A stretch of DNA of 63,345 nt from CBFFRJ01 sp965644225 (GCF_965644225.1 NZ_CBFFRJ010000010.1:1-63345), one strand, 5' to 3'. Positions 1-8,652 are shown, counted from the stretch's first letter. The notes: a model not told the origin generated them from the sequence alone. Program-made: numbers and translations.

Positions 1-353
1 AGCCGAGGGCGGTTAAGATATCAAAAACCCGTTATCCGGTGAAACGCAGTGCCGCTCCGCTTAAGTGAACGGCATTACTCCTGATGGAGAGCTTTTTTAT
101 TTGTGATGGGCCGCAAACCGCAGTGTCGGGAAATTGCGACAAAGCAGAGATTGCACTGTCTCCAAAAGGTGACACTTAACTTATTGATTTGTAATGGTGT
201 GAGCATTACCTCTCAGGTGTGTTGCTAATTGGAGACAGTTAGCCTGGAAATCATTCAACCGCTATCTAAGGCTAAATCCTGGTTAACTGCATGAATATCC
301 TTGGATTAATAAAATATTTTGCGTTTTGGCATGGCTGTTGCATAATACTACGC
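1..353 (+). promoter_or_regulatory. Intergenic control region upstream of glmY
   Basis: No gene is visible in this stretch. In E. coli purL lies just upstream in the same direction, so the first 100 bases are probably the purL 3' flank. A weak hairpin followed by CTTTTTTATTT at about 78-101 could be its terminator. The rest is the glmY control region. Three sites fit the GlrR operator TGTC-N10-GACA: 124-141 (exact), 157-174 (exact) and 220-237 (TGTT-N10-GACA, one mismatch). They lie upstream of a sigma-54 promoter, as expected for an enhancer-binding protein. The AT-rich DNA between them and the promoter would suit an IHF bend, but no clear IHF core was assigned. Confidence 0.75.
327..343 (+). 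promoter_or_regulatory. Sigma-54 promoter of glmY
   Basis: TGGCAT-N5-TTGCAT fits the -24/-12 sigma-54 consensus TGGCAC-N5-TTGCA, with GG at 328-329 and GC at 340-341. Transcription would start near 354, at the conserved first bases of GlmY. The sequence CATAAT at 341-346 could serve as an overlapping sigma-70 -10 box, an arrangement known for E. coli glmY. Confidence 0.85.
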
Positions 354-538
354 AGTGGCTCATTCACCTTCTTATGTCAGCCCCTTCGGGAAGCGCTACA
401 TAAACTTCGAATGACGCACTTAAGGTGCCTGCCGTCCAACTACTGATAAAAGCATCGCTTTTTCAGACTCCGGGCGAAACGTCGAGTTAGGCACCGCCTA
501 ATTTCATAATAAAGCCGGGTTTATACCCGGCTTTGTTG
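354..538 (+). ncRNA. GlmY small RNA
   Basis: The 5' end (AGTGGCTCATTCACC) and the central hairpins match E. coli GlmY as recalled, and the position between purL and glrK is the same. GlmY is an RNA decoy: it binds RapZ and so spares GlmZ from processing by RNase E, which allows GlmZ to activate glmS translation when glucosamine-6-phosphate is low. The length, about 184 nt, agrees with E. coli. It ends in a strong intrinsic terminator. The sigma-54 promoter and GlrR sites upstream link it to the two-component system encoded next door. Confidence 0.92.
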
Positions 539-541
539 TTT
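511..541 (+). terminator. Intrinsic terminator of glmY
   Basis: A perfect 10-bp stem, AAAGCCGGGT / ACCCGGCTTT, with a TTAT loop (521-524) is followed by GTTGTTT. Confidence 0.9.
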
Positions 542-606
542 CTGACTTCCCCGTAACCAGTTACTCAGCTAGCATCCTGTTAACCTGTTTTAACGAGAGT
601 ATTGCG

Positions 607-2043
607 GTGAAACGCTGGCCCATTTTTCCCCGATCCCTGCGCCAGGTCGTCATGATGGCGTTCCTGTTGATTCTGCTACCTTTGCTGGTTCTTGCCTGGC
701 AGGCATGGCAAAGCCTGAACGCCCTTAGCGACCAGGCGGCATTGACCAACCGCACCACCCTGATTGACGCCCGACGTAGCGAAGCCATGACCAATGCCGC
801 CCTGGAGATGGAGCGCAGCTATCGCCAGTATTGCGTGCTTGACGACCACACCCTACAGCGGGTGTATCAAAGCCAGCTTAAGCGCTATAAAGAGATGCTG
901 GATGCCCATGCTGGCGTACTTCCCGATGACAAACTTTACCAGACGCTGCGCCAGATTCTGAGTGAGCTTGCCCAGCTACAGTGTAAAAACAGCAGTCCAG
1001 CGCCTGAGGCCTCCGCCAGTCTCGAAGCTTTTGCGGCAGCCAATACGGAGATGGTGCAATCAACCCGGGCGGTGGTCTTTTCCCGTGGGCAGCAGTTGCA
1101 GCGGGATATCGCCGAACGCGGTCAGTTCTTCGGCTGGCAGGCTCTGGTGCTGTTTATGGTCAGCCTGGCGATGGTACTGCTGTTTACCCGGATGATTATC
1201 GGCCCGGTGAAAGGGATAGAGCGGATGATCAATCGTCTGGGAGAAGGGCGTTCACTGGGACACACCGTTATCTTTAAAGGCCCCAGGGAGCTACGTTATG
1301 TGGGGGAGCGCATTATCTGGCTCAGCGAGCGTCTCTCCTGGCTTGAATCTCAGCGTCATCAGTTTTTGCGTCACATCTCTCACGAGCTGAAAACCCCGCT
1401 GGCAAGCATGCGCGAAGGCACGGAGCTTTTAGCCGATCAGGTTGTTGGCCCTTTAACGCCTGAACAGAAAGAGGTGGTGCAGATCCTCGATGACAGTAGC
1501 CGTAACCTGCAAAAGCTGATTGAACAACTGCTGGATTACAACCGCAAGCTGGCGGACAGTGCGGTGGAACTGGAGCAGGTCGAGATAGAACCGCTGCTGG
1601 AGATGGTTATCTCCGCTCACAGTTTGCCTGCGCGAGCTAAAATGATGCATACCGGGGTAACGCTCGATGCCACCACCTGCATTGCCGAACCGATGTTATT
1701 GATGAGCGTGCTGGACAATCTTTATTCCAACGCGGTGCACTATGGGGCTGAATCCGGTAACATTTACATCCACAGTTACCTTGCAAGCTCTGCGCTGCGT
1801 ATTGAGGTAGCAAACTCCGGAGACCCTATCCCGGAAACGGAACGCGGCATGATTTTCGAACCCTTCTTTCAGGGTAGCCATCAACGAAAAGGGGCGGTGA
1901 AAGGCAGTGGGCTGGGCTTAAGTATCGCCAGAGACTGCGTTCGTCGCATGAAGGGTGAGTTACATCTGGTGACGGTCAGTCACGCAGATGTCTGTTTTCG
2001 TATTGAGCTACCGCTCAATGCGCCGGAAATATCTATTAAATGA
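607..2043 (+). CDS. glrK: Sensor histidine kinase GlrK (QseE)
   Basis: This is the inner-membrane sensor kinase that phosphorylates GlrR. The 478-residue protein has a transmembrane segment at about 14-32, a periplasmic domain, a second membrane segment at about 176-196, a HAMP linker, an H-box (HELKTP, phospho-accepting His at about 259), an N-box (DNLYSNAVHYG) and a G-box (GSGLGL at about 433-438). The start is GTG, 8 bases after GAGAG. The stop overlaps the next gene by 4 bases (ATGA), so glrK-qseG-glrR is a translationally coupled operon. E. coli work reports responses to adrenaline, sulfate or phosphate under the name QseE; the signal in this organism is not known. Confidence 0.95.
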   Translation: MKRWPIFPRSLRQVVMMAFLLILLPLLVLAWQAWQSLNALSDQAALTNRTTLIDARRSEAMTNAALEMERSYRQYCVLDDHTLQRVYQSQLKRYKEMLDAHAGVLPDDKLYQTLRQILSELAQLQCKNSSPAPEASASLEAFAAANTEMVQSTRAVVFSRGQQLQRDIAERGQFFGWQALVLFMVSLAMVLLFTRMIIGPVKGIERMINRLGEGRSLGHTVIFKGPRELRYVGERIIWLSERLSWLESQRHQFLRHISHELKTPLASMREGTELLADQVVGPLTPEQKEVVQILDDSSRNLQKLIEQLLDYNRKLADSAVELEQVEIEPLLEMVISAHSLPARAKMMHTGVTLDATTCIAEPMLLMSVLDNLYSNAVHYGAESGNIYIHSYLASSALRIEVANSGDPIPETERGMIFEPFFQGSHQRKGAVKGSGLGLSIARDCVRRMKGELHLVTVSHADVCFRIELPLNAPEISIK

Positions 2044-2774
2044 AGCGAAATCAGGTGAGTATGTCGCAGGTTTTTTCCCGCGTGACTGGCGCGGTATTGT
2101 TGCCTAAAAAAATGCTTCGCGCATTATCCTGCCTGCTGCTGGCAGGATGTGTGTCTCAGACGCCAGAAAGCGCCGTTCAGGCAAAACTGGAGGAGCAGGT
2201 TCCGGATCATCAGCTAGCCGACTTCCTGGTGACGGACTGCGATGATATCTGGTCGCTGTCAGGTAAAGTTTTTGATACCAATCCGTTGTTCTGGATGCGC
2301 AGCATGGATTGCGCCAGTCGACTGGCCCCGGCAGAGGCGCGCGCGCAAGCCCGCCTGCATACGGACGATACCTGGCAGGATGCGTTCAGACGCGGCATCC
2401 TGTTGTCGGGAGCCAAAATCACCCCTGTAGAGCGGCGCGAAAGCGCAGCCCGCCTGGATGTGTTAAGTTCGCAGATCCCGGTGCCCGTTCGCCCCCTTTT
2501 CCAGCTCTGGCGTGATGCTGAAAGTATGCAGATCCAGTTGTCCGAAGAGCGTGGCCGTTATGCGAAGCTTCAGCAATCTGCTGACGCAGAACTGGATTCC
2601 CTGCGCCAGCAACAGCAGTTTCTGCGCGAACAGCTGGAAACGACGACGCGCAAACTGGAAAATCTGACCGACATTGAGCGGCGGCTGTCCACCCGCAAAC
2701 CCGGTGGTAATGATTTACCGGACAGCGCCCGCCCGGCAAGGACCGATGTGAAATCTGAGGATACCAGGCCATGA
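2040..2774 (+). CDS. qseG: Outer-membrane lipoprotein QseG
   Basis: QseG (YfhG) is a lipoprotein that works with the GlrK kinase. In E. coli it interacts with the kinase to promote glmY expression. The sequence shows an N-terminal hydrophobic stretch and a lipobox L-L-A-G-C with Cys at residue 37 counting from this start. The C-terminal half is charged and rich in Q, E and L, likely coiled coil, ending in a hydrophilic tail. The first ATG overlaps the glrK stop. Internal ATGs at codon 8 (position 2061, just after a TCAGGTGAG stretch) and codon 25 give shorter, more typical signal peptides, so the true start is uncertain. It overlaps glrR by 4 bases. Confidence 0.85.
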   Translation: MKRNQVSMSQVFSRVTGAVLLPKKMLRALSCLLLAGCVSQTPESAVQAKLEEQVPDHQLADFLVTDCDDIWSLSGKVFDTNPLFWMRSMDCASRLAPAEARAQARLHTDDTWQDAFRRGILLSGAKITPVERRESAARLDVLSSQIPVPVRPLFQLWRDAESMQIQLSEERGRYAKLQQSADAELDSLRQQQQFLREQLETTTRKLENLTDIERRLSTRKPGGNDLPDSARPARTDVKSEDTRP

Positions 2775-4108
2775 CCCTGCGCAAACCTGCCCATCTTCTG
2801 TTGGTCGACGACGATCCTGGTCTGTTGAAGCTGCTTGGGCTGCGCCTGACCAGTGAAGGTTACAGTATTGTCACCGCTGAAAGTGGCCAGGAAGGATTGC
2901 GGATCCTGGCGCGCGAGAAGGTCGACCTTGTCATCAGCGATCTGCGGATGGACGAGATGGACGGCATGCAGTTATTTGCTGAGATCCAGCGCGTACAACC
3001 CGGCATGCCGGTGATTATTCTGACCGCCCATGGCTCGATTCCCGATGCGGTCGCCGCCACCCAGCAAGGGGTATTCAGTTTTCTGACCAAGCCGGTCGAC
3101 AAAGATGCGCTTTACAAAGCCATTGATGATGCGCTGGAGCACACGGCGCTCGCGTCCGACGATCAATGGCGCGAAACCATTATTACCCGCAGTCCGGTCA
3201 TGCTGCGCTTGCTGGAACAGGCGCGGATGGTCGCACAGTCCGATGTCAGCGTGCTGATTAACGGCCAGAGCGGTACCGGGAAAGAGATCCTGGCCCAGGC
3301 TATCCACAATGCCAGCCCGCGCAGTAAGAATGCCTTTATTGCGATTAACTGCGGCGCGCTACCGGAGCAACTGCTGGAATCAGAACTCTTTGGTCATGCG
3401 CGCGGCGCTTTTACGGGGGCCGTCAGCAGCCGTGAAGGGCTGTTTCAGGCCGCAGAAGGCGGTACGCTGTTCCTCGATGAAATCGGCGACATGCCAAACC
3501 CATTGCAGGTGAAATTGCTGCGTGTATTGCAGGAGCGTAAAGTGCGCCCGCTCGGCAGTAACCGCGATATCGACATAAATGTGCGGATCATCTCCGCCAC
3601 TCACCGGGATTTGCCTAAAGCGATGGCGCGCGGAGAGTTTCGTGAAGATCTCTTCTATCGCCTCAATGTGGTGAATCTGAAGATCCCGGCCCTGGCCGAG
3701 CGTGCCGAAGATATTCCGCTACTGGCGAACCATCTTTTGCGTCAGTCTGCCGACAGACATAAGCCGTTCGTACGGGCTTTTTCAACCGATGCCCTGAAGC
3801 GGCTGATGACGGCAGGCTGGCCGGGCAACGTGCGCCAACTGGTGAACGTTATTGAACAGTGTGTGGCGCTCACCTCGTCACCGGTCATCAGTGATGCGCT
3901 GGTAGAGCAGGCGCTGGAAGGCGAGAACACCGCCTTGCCGACCTTCGTTGAGGCGCGCAATCAATTTGAGCTCAACTATCTGCGCAAACTGCTGCAAATC
4001 ACCAAAGGGAATGTCACCCATGCGGCAAGAATGGCGGGGCGCAACCGCACGGAATTTTACAAATTACTCTCACGCCACGAGCTGGATGCCAACGACTTTA
4101 AAGAGTAA
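2771..4108 (+). CDS. glrR: Sigma-54 response regulator GlrR (QseF)
   Basis: GlrR is an NtrC-type enhancer-binding protein that activates sigma-54 RNA polymerase at glmY, and in E. coli also at rpoE. Domains of the 445-residue protein: receiver at about 8-125 with the acidic pair D-D near 14 and phospho-acceptor Asp57 in ISDLRMDEMDG; AAA+ domain at about 145-375 with Walker A GQSGTGKE and the sigma-54 contact loop GAFTGA at 212-217; C-terminal Fis-type helix-turn-helix at about 410-440. It is the last gene of the glrK-qseG-glrR operon. Three GlrR-type sites lie upstream of glmY in this window, so the whole circuit is local. Confidence 0.96.
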   Translation: MTLRKPAHLLLVDDDPGLLKLLGLRLTSEGYSIVTAESGQEGLRILAREKVDLVISDLRMDEMDGMQLFAEIQRVQPGMPVIILTAHGSIPDAVAATQQGVFSFLTKPVDKDALYKAIDDALEHTALASDDQWRETIITRSPVMLRLLEQARMVAQSDVSVLINGQSGTGKEILAQAIHNASPRSKNAFIAINCGALPEQLLESELFGHARGAFTGAVSSREGLFQAAEGGTLFLDEIGDMPNPLQVKLLRVLQERKVRPLGSNRDIDINVRIISATHRDLPKAMARGEFREDLFYRLNVVNLKIPALAERAEDIPLLANHLLRQSADRHKPFVRAFSTDALKRLMTAGWPGNVRQLVNVIEQCVALTSSPVISDALVEQALEGENTALPTFVEARNQFELNYLRKLLQITKGNVTHAARMAGRNRTEFYKLLSRHELDANDFKE

Positions 4109-4182
4109 TGGCGTACTGGATATGGTAGTGTGAGCAACCGATTACGAAGACGAAAACTGGCAAGCGTGTAAAAGGACCCACC

Positions 4183-4521
4183 ATGAAAAAGATTGATGCG
4201 ATTATTAAACCTTTCAAACTGGATGATGTGCGCGAAGCGCTGGCCGAAGTTGGCATCACCGGGATGACGGTAACCGAAGTGAAAGGTTTTGGTCGCCAGA
4301 AAGGCCACACCGAGCTCTATCGTGGCGCGGAATACATGGTGGATTTTCTGCCGAAAGTGAAAATTGAAATTGTGGTCACCGACGATATTGTCGACACCTG
4401 TGTTGATACCATTATCCGCACCGCCCAGACCGGTAAAATCGGTGACGGTAAGATTTTCGTCTTTGATGTTGCCCGCGTGGTGCGTATTCGTACCGGCGAA
4501 GAAGACGACGCGGCAATCTGA
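4183..4521 (+). CDS. glnB: Nitrogen regulatory protein PII (GlnB)
   Basis: GlnB is the trimeric PII signal protein that senses glutamine (through uridylylation by GlnD), 2-oxoglutarate and ATP/ADP. It controls NtrB and the glutamine synthetase adenylyltransferase GlnE. Its 112 residues are the standard length. The T-loop is intact with the uridylylated Tyr51 in GAEY, and the C-terminal ATP-site residues (TGKIGDGKIF, RIRTGE) are present. A good AAGGA ribosome site precedes the ATG. It lies 74 bases after glrR, as in E. coli, and converges on hmp with a hairpin between them. Confidence 0.97.
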   Translation: MKKIDAIIKPFKLDDVREALAEVGITGMTVTEVKGFGRQKGHTELYRGAEYMVDFLPKVKIEIVVTDDIVDTCVDTIIRTAQTGKIGDGKIFVFDVARVVRIRTGEEDDAAI

Positions 4522-4527
4522 TTTATT

Positions 4528-4552
4528 GCCCCTCGCCCGGTGGGTGAGGGGC
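4528..4552. terminator. Hairpin between convergent glnB and hmp
   Basis: An 11-bp stem (4528-4538 with 4542-4552, one G-T pair) and a GGT loop form a GC-rich hairpin. There is no good T-tract on either strand, so termination efficiency is uncertain. Confidence 0.55.
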
Positions 4553-4560
4553 GCACTGCT

Positions 4561-5751
4561 TTACAGCACTTTGTGTGGACCAAAACATTCGTAGTGAATG
4601 TGTTCTGCTTTAATCCCCAACCCGACTAATTGCTTCGCCGCAAACTGCATAAATGCCACCGGGCCGCAGAGGTAAAACTGCATTGCCGGACTGCTGAATG
4701 CGCCCTCATGCTGGCTTAAATCCATTAATCCCTGGCTGTTAAACCCCGCTGTGGCTTTATCTGCGGCTGTCGGCTCACGATACCAGACATGTGATGTAAA
4801 ACGCGCCAGCGCTTCGCCGTGTGCGGCCACTTCGTCAGCAAAAGCGTGCGCAGCGCCGTTCTCCGCCGCATGGAACCAGTTCACCTGGGCCTGATGTTTT
4901 ACCTGCGCCAGGGTATCGAGCATCGCCAGCATTGGCGTCTGGCCCACACCGGCAGAAATCAGCGTAACGGGGGTGTTTGCCTCAACGTTCAGGAAGAAAT
5001 CGCCAGCAGGCGCGGTCAGACTCACGATATCCCCTTCACGTGCATGCTGATGCAGCCAGCCTGATACCAGGCCACCGTCCTCGCGTTTTACCGCGATACG
5101 ATAGCTGAGGCCGTTGGCAGCCGTGGTTAACGAGTACTGGCGAATTTCCTGATAGTCGAACGCGTTGGGTTTCAGCCAGATACCGAGGTACTGCCCGGCC
5201 TGATAGTCGGCAACTTTCCCGCCGTCCACGGGCGCGAATTCAAAGCTGGTGATAAGTGCGCTTTGCGCTTTTTTTGCCACCAGACGAAACGCACGAGTGC
5301 CTTCCCAGCCGCCTGTCTTCCCTGCATTCGCCTGATACAGCTGCGCTTCGCGTCGAATGAATACGCCTGCCAGCACGCCGTAAGCTTTCCCCCAGGCTTC
5401 CAGTACCGCCGGGCCTGGGCTGAACATCTCATCAAGCGTTGCCAGCAGGTGCTGGCCTACAATGCTGTACTGCTCCGAATTTATCTGGAAACTGGTGTGT
5501 TTCTGGGCAATTTTTTCCACAGCGGGGAGCAGGGCGGCGAGATTATCCAGGTTACTGGCGCAGGCGGCGATGGCATTGAACAGCGCTTCACGCTGGTCAC
5601 CGTTACGCTGGTTGCTCATATTGAAAATATCTTTGAGCTCCGGGTTGTGGGTGAACATGCGATCGTAAAAATGGGCGGTCAGCTTCGGACCGGTTTCCAG
5701 CAGCAGGGGAATGGTGGCTTTCACGGTGGCGATGGTTTGGGCGTCGAGCAT
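4561..5751 (-). CDS. hmp: Flavohemoprotein Hmp, nitric oxide dioxygenase
   Basis: Hmp oxidises nitric oxide to nitrate with O2 and NAD(P)H in the cytoplasm. The 396 residues equal the E. coli length. The globin domain (about 1-138) carries the heme ligand His85 (KHTSF) and distal Tyr29. The reductase part has the FAD-binding R-x-Y-S motif (RQYSLT) near 206 and the NAD-binding GVGQTP near 270. It is divergent from glyA. An NsrR operator lies just upstream of its start, so nitric-oxide derepression is expected. Confidence 0.97.
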   Translation of the reverse strand: MLDAQTIATVKATIPLLLETGPKLTAHFYDRMFTHNPELKDIFNMSNQRNGDQREALFNAIAACASNLDNLAALLPAVEKIAQKHTSFQINSEQYSIVGQHLLATLDEMFSPGPAVLEAWGKAYGVLAGVFIRREAQLYQANAGKTGGWEGTRAFRLVAKKAQSALITSFEFAPVDGGKVADYQAGQYLGIWLKPNAFDYQEIRQYSLTTAANGLSYRIAVKREDGGLVSGWLHQHAREGDIVSLTAPAGDFFLNVEANTPVTLISAGVGQTPMLAMLDTLAQVKHQAQVNWFHAAENGAAHAFADEVAAHGEALARFTSHVWYREPTAADKATAGFNSQGLMDLSQHEGAFSSPAMQFYLCGPVAFMQFAAKQLVGLGIKAEHIHYECFGPHKVL

Positions 5752-5774
5752 GGTTGCTTCCTTATAATATCTAT

Positions 5775-5797
5775 AACATGTATTTTAAATGCATCTT
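5775..5797 (-). promoter_or_regulatory. NsrR operator of hmp
   Basis: Read on the minus strand, this 23-bp imperfect palindrome starts AAGATGCATTT and ends ATACATGTT. It fits the NsrR consensus (AAGATGCATTT-N-AAATACATCTT) with about two differences. It sits 24 bases upstream of the hmp start, where the hmp promoter should be. Confidence 0.85.
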
Positions 5798-5937
5798 ATA
5801 AGGTGTGCCTGCTTGTTGTAAAGAAAAGGCGATAAATATCCCTCTCCTCTGAACGTGAACAATTTGCATCACAAAGGTGAAAAGAATTCCGTTGCAAGGG
5901 GAAAGTCTATTGTCTCTCAAACCCTTGTATGACGGGC

Positions 5938-5953
5938 AGCCAATCGTTTGCGT
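5938..5953 (+). promoter_or_regulatory. PurR box of glyA
   Basis: AGCCAATCGTTTGCGT matches the PurR consensus ACGCAAACGTTTGCGT at 13 of 16 positions. It lies upstream of the glyA -10 element, as in E. coli, where PurR represses glyA. Confidence 0.75.
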
Positions 5954-6067
5954 AAAAACCTTTGTCAAGACCTGTTATCGAGATTTGATTCAGTTATACT
6001 GTGAGCCGTTCCCCAAAATGGGCCTCAATTTAGAGCTGTTTTATTGTTAGCTGAGCAGGAGAAGCGG

Positions 6068-7321
6068 ATGTTAAAGCGTGAAATGAACATTGCCGATTAT
6101 GATGCCGATTTATGGCAGGCTATGGAGCAAGAGAAAGTACGTCAGGAAGAACACATTGAACTGATCGCCTCCGAAAACTACACCAGCCCGCGTGTAATGC
6201 AGGCTCAGGGTTCTCAGCTGACTAACAAATATGCCGAAGGCTATCCGGGCAAACGTTACTACGGCGGCTGTGAATACGTTGACGTGGTAGAGCAACTGGC
6301 GATTGACCGTGCCAAAGAACTGTTTGGCGCAGACTACGCTAACGTGCAGCCGCACTCCGGTTCTCAGGCTAACTTCGCGGTCTACACCACGCTGCTTCAG
6401 CCGGGCGATACCGTTCTGGGTATGAACCTGGCGCACGGTGGTCACCTGACTCACGGTTCTCCGGTTAACTTCTCCGGCAAACTGTACAACATCGTTCCTT
6501 ACGGTATCGATGAATCCGGCCATATCGACTACGCAGACCTGGAAAAACAGGCGAAAGAACACCAGCCGAAAATGATCATCGGTGGCTTCTCCGCTTATTC
6601 CGGCGTGGTTGACTGGGCCAAAATGCGTGAAATCGCTGACAGCATCGGTGCTTACCTGTTCGTCGATATGGCACACGTTGCAGGTCTGGTGGCTGCGGGC
6701 GTCTACCCGAACCCGGTTCCTCATGCTCATGTTGTGACCACCACGACCCATAAAACCCTGGCAGGTCCGCGTGGCGGCCTGATCCTGGCAAAAGACGGTA
6801 GCGAAGAGCTGTACAAAAAACTGAACTCTGCCGTCTTCCCTGGCGCGCAGGGCGGCCCGTTGATGCACGTTATCGCCGGTAAAGCGGTTGCGCTGAAAGA
6901 AGCGATGGAGCCAGAGTTCAAAACCTATCAGCAGCAGGTTGCTATCAACGCTAAAGCGATGGTCTCCGTGTTCCTGAGCCGTGGTTACAACGTGGTTTCC
7001 GGCGGTACTGACAACCACCTGTTCCTGCTGGATCTGGTGGATAAAAACCTGACCGGTAAAGAAGCTGACGCTGCTCTGGGCCGCGCTAACATCACCGTCA
7101 ACAAGAACAGCGTGCCGAACGATCCGAAGAGCCCGTTCGTCACTTCCGGTATCCGTGTTGGTACCCCGGCTGTTACCCGTCGTGGTTTTAAAGAAGCGGA
7201 AGTCAAAGAACTGGCTGGCTGGATGTGTGACGTGCTGGACAGCATCAATGACGAATCCGTGATTGAGCAGGTTAAACAGAAAGTTCTGGATATCTGCGCT
7301 CGCTTCCCGGTTTACGCATAA
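6068..7321 (+). CDS. glyA: Serine hydroxymethyltransferase GlyA
   Basis: GlyA is a PLP enzyme that interconverts serine and glycine and feeds one-carbon units into tetrahydrofolate. The start chosen is the ATG at 6068 (MLKREMN), preceded by AGGAG at 6056-6060. It gives 417 residues, the E. coli length. An in-frame ATG-like start 24 bases upstream would add eight residues and is not supported. The PLP lysine lies in the THKTLAGPRGG motif (about 229). It is monocistronic, divergent from hmp, with PurR and possible MetR sites upstream and an intrinsic terminator downstream. Confidence 0.97.
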   Translation: MLKREMNIADYDADLWQAMEQEKVRQEEHIELIASENYTSPRVMQAQGSQLTNKYAEGYPGKRYYGGCEYVDVVEQLAIDRAKELFGADYANVQPHSGSQANFAVYTTLLQPGDTVLGMNLAHGGHLTHGSPVNFSGKLYNIVPYGIDESGHIDYADLEKQAKEHQPKMIIGGFSAYSGVVDWAKMREIADSIGAYLFVDMAHVAGLVAAGVYPNPVPHAHVVTTTTHKTLAGPRGGLILAKDGSEELYKKLNSAVFPGAQGGPLMHVIAGKAVALKEAMEPEFKTYQQQVAINAKAMVSVFLSRGYNVVSGGTDNHLFLLDLVDKNLTGKEADAALGRANITVNKNSVPNDPKSPFVTSGIRVGTPAVTRRGFKEAEVKELAGWMCDVLDSINDESVIEQVKQKVLDICARFPVYA

Positions 7322-7342
7322 TATTCAGTAAGTTATAAAATG

Positions 7343-7366
7343 AAGCCCGCACTGCGGGCTTTTTTT
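7343..7366 (+). terminator. Intrinsic terminator of glyA
   Basis: Perfect 8-bp stem AAGCCCGC / GCGGGCTT, loop ACT, followed by a T-run to 7366. The T-run overlaps the stop codon of the opposing DUF805 gene. Confidence 0.92.
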
Positions 7367-7700
7367 ATGGCGTTTGCTGCGGAACGTGCCTTTTTTTCAG
7401 TAAGAAGGGCAGGAACAACAGCACATAAGGCGCAATAAACCAAAGCAGGCAAAGTGCGCGCGAGTAGCCGCAGTAGCGAATGCAGCGGGCATTGCTTGAG
7501 GCTACAGGGAGGATAAAGAACAAAAAGATGATTAAGGAGTAGTCGCTGGTGTAAGGCACCCACAGATAAAACAAAAACCAGCACAACTGAAATGACAGGA
7601 TGTACAGATACTCCAGCTTTGTGTCCCTGCCATAGCAGTCAAAGGCTTTCACGAAGCCCATTTTCAGTGTTCGTAGATAATGCGTGAGCATAAAAGCCAT
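7365..7700 (-). CDS. DUF805 family inner-membrane protein
   Basis: This is a small membrane protein of 111 residues. The N-terminus (MGFVKAFDCYGRDTKLEYLYI) fits the DUF805 opening pattern, in which a Gly-Arg and aromatic residues precede the first membrane segment. Three hydrophobic segments are visible at about 31-50, 56-70 and 84-101, ending in a basic tail (KKRH). E. coli YhaH and YhaI belong to the family; their function is unknown. ATGs at 7700, 7691 and 7661 are all possible starts. The gene is monocistronic, sits between glyA and rcnA, and is not at this place in E. coli K-12. Its stop codon lies within the glyA terminator. Confidence 0.7.
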   Translation of the reverse strand: MAFMLTHYLRTLKMGFVKAFDCYGRDTKLEYLYILSFQLCWFLFYLWVPYTSDYSLIIFLFFILPVASSNARCIRYCGYSRALCLLWFIAPYVLLFLPFLLKKRHVPQQTP

Positions 7701-7797
7701 AACCGCCGCTAACCGATTTTTTCTCTGAAACTCACTATAGGACAGAGTTGTTCATCGCTTCTACTACCAGTATGTGGCTTTCAGGGGCAACATTTGC

Positions 7798-8652
7798 TCA
7801 TTTCAGCCCCATATAACCGTGTATCCCCATATAAATTCCCACCAGCGCAATCAATACGCTGGAGAAATACGGCGCACGTCGGGCAAGTGTGTTAAAGCCC
7901 GACCAGCGTTTAGCGGCTTGCTGCACGCTGAATGCAGCACCCACGCCGACGGCGACCAGCGTCAGTGCCAGACCGATACTGAAGCACACCACCATGGTCG
8001 CCCCCAGCGTTAACGCTTTAAGCTGAATGCAGATCAGCAGCACGGTAATGGCTGCCGGGCAGGGAATTAAGCCTCCCGTCAGGCCAAACAGCAGAATTTG
8101 TCCGTTGGTGACTTTGCCGCCGGTAAAACGTCGTTCAATATCCCGCGCGTGCGCCCGCTCATGGGCATCCTGATATTCCTCTTCTTTAGTGAGCTTACGC
8201 AGGGTGAGAATTTGCGGCTGCTGGCTGACGACGGTCTTCACCGGCTGCATCAGTACGCTTTTGGGCGCGACGTGCGAGTGGTGTTCGTGATGATGACCTG
8301 CCTGCCACTGGCGTTCCCCCTGCCAGGTGCGCCAGAACATCCACGCGGCGGTAGCGAGAATGATGACGGCAGAGAAAACCTGCAGCCAGGGTTCAACGGA
8401 CTCGGCAGTGAACTGACGGCTGATATACATCCCGCCCAGTGCGATGAGCCAGACAATGGCGGTATGTGAGAAGGTCGCCGCCAGACCTAGCATCACGGCC
8501 TGTTTGACCGTGCCCTTAATGGCGATGATAAAGGCTGCCATCATCGTCTTCGAGTGGCCGGGTTCCAGCCCGTGGAGAGCACCGAGAAGAATGGCGCTCG
8601 GAATAAAAAACCAGGCATTTCCTTGCTGAAAGAGGGTCGCAAAATCGGTCAT
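7798..8652 (-). CDS. rcnA: Nickel/cobalt efflux protein RcnA
   Basis: RcnA is a NicO-family inner-membrane exporter of Ni(II) and Co(II). Visible features are the signature ALHGLEPGHSKTM near residue 25-37, six or so hydrophobic segments, a cytoplasmic histidine-rich loop (GHHHEHHSH, near 125) and a second signature with a GLTGGLIPCPAA motif. The E. coli homologue starts MTEF; here MTDF begins at 8652, giving 284 residues. An ATG three codons earlier (8661) is also open. The His-rich loop is shorter than in E. coli. It is divergent from rcnR, with two RcnR sites between them and a Fur-like palindrome over the start. Confidence 0.93.
   Translation of the reverse strand: MTDFATLFQQGNAWFFIPSAILLGALHGLEPGHSKTMMAAFIIAIKGTVKQAVMLGLAATFSHTAIVWLIALGGMYISRQFTAESVEPWLQVFSAVIILATAAWMFWRTWQGERQWQAGHHHEHHSHVAPKSVLMQPVKTVVSQQPQILTLRKLTKEEEYQDAHERAHARDIERRFTGGKVTNGQILLFGLTGGLIPCPAAITVLLICIQLKALTLGATMVVCFSIGLALTLVAVGVGAAFSVQQAAKRWSGFNTLARRAPYFSSVLIALVGIYMGIHGYMGLK

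Larger units (their letters stand above)
5752..6067. promoter_or_regulatory. Divergent hmp/glyA control region
   Basis: These 316 bases contain no gene. They hold the NsrR site near hmp (5775-5797), a possible MetR half-matched dyad TGAA-N5-TTCC at 5878-5890, a PurR box at 5938-5953, and a glyA -10 element TATACT at 5995-6000. The layout matches the E. coli hmp-glyA region, where MetR and PurR control glyA. No good -35 element could be placed 16-18 bases before TATACT. Confidence 0.7.

Noticed and set aside
6110..7018. 302-codon open frame antisense to glyA
   Set aside because: It is the mirror of a highly conserved, codon-biased gene, has no family resemblance and no ribosome site.
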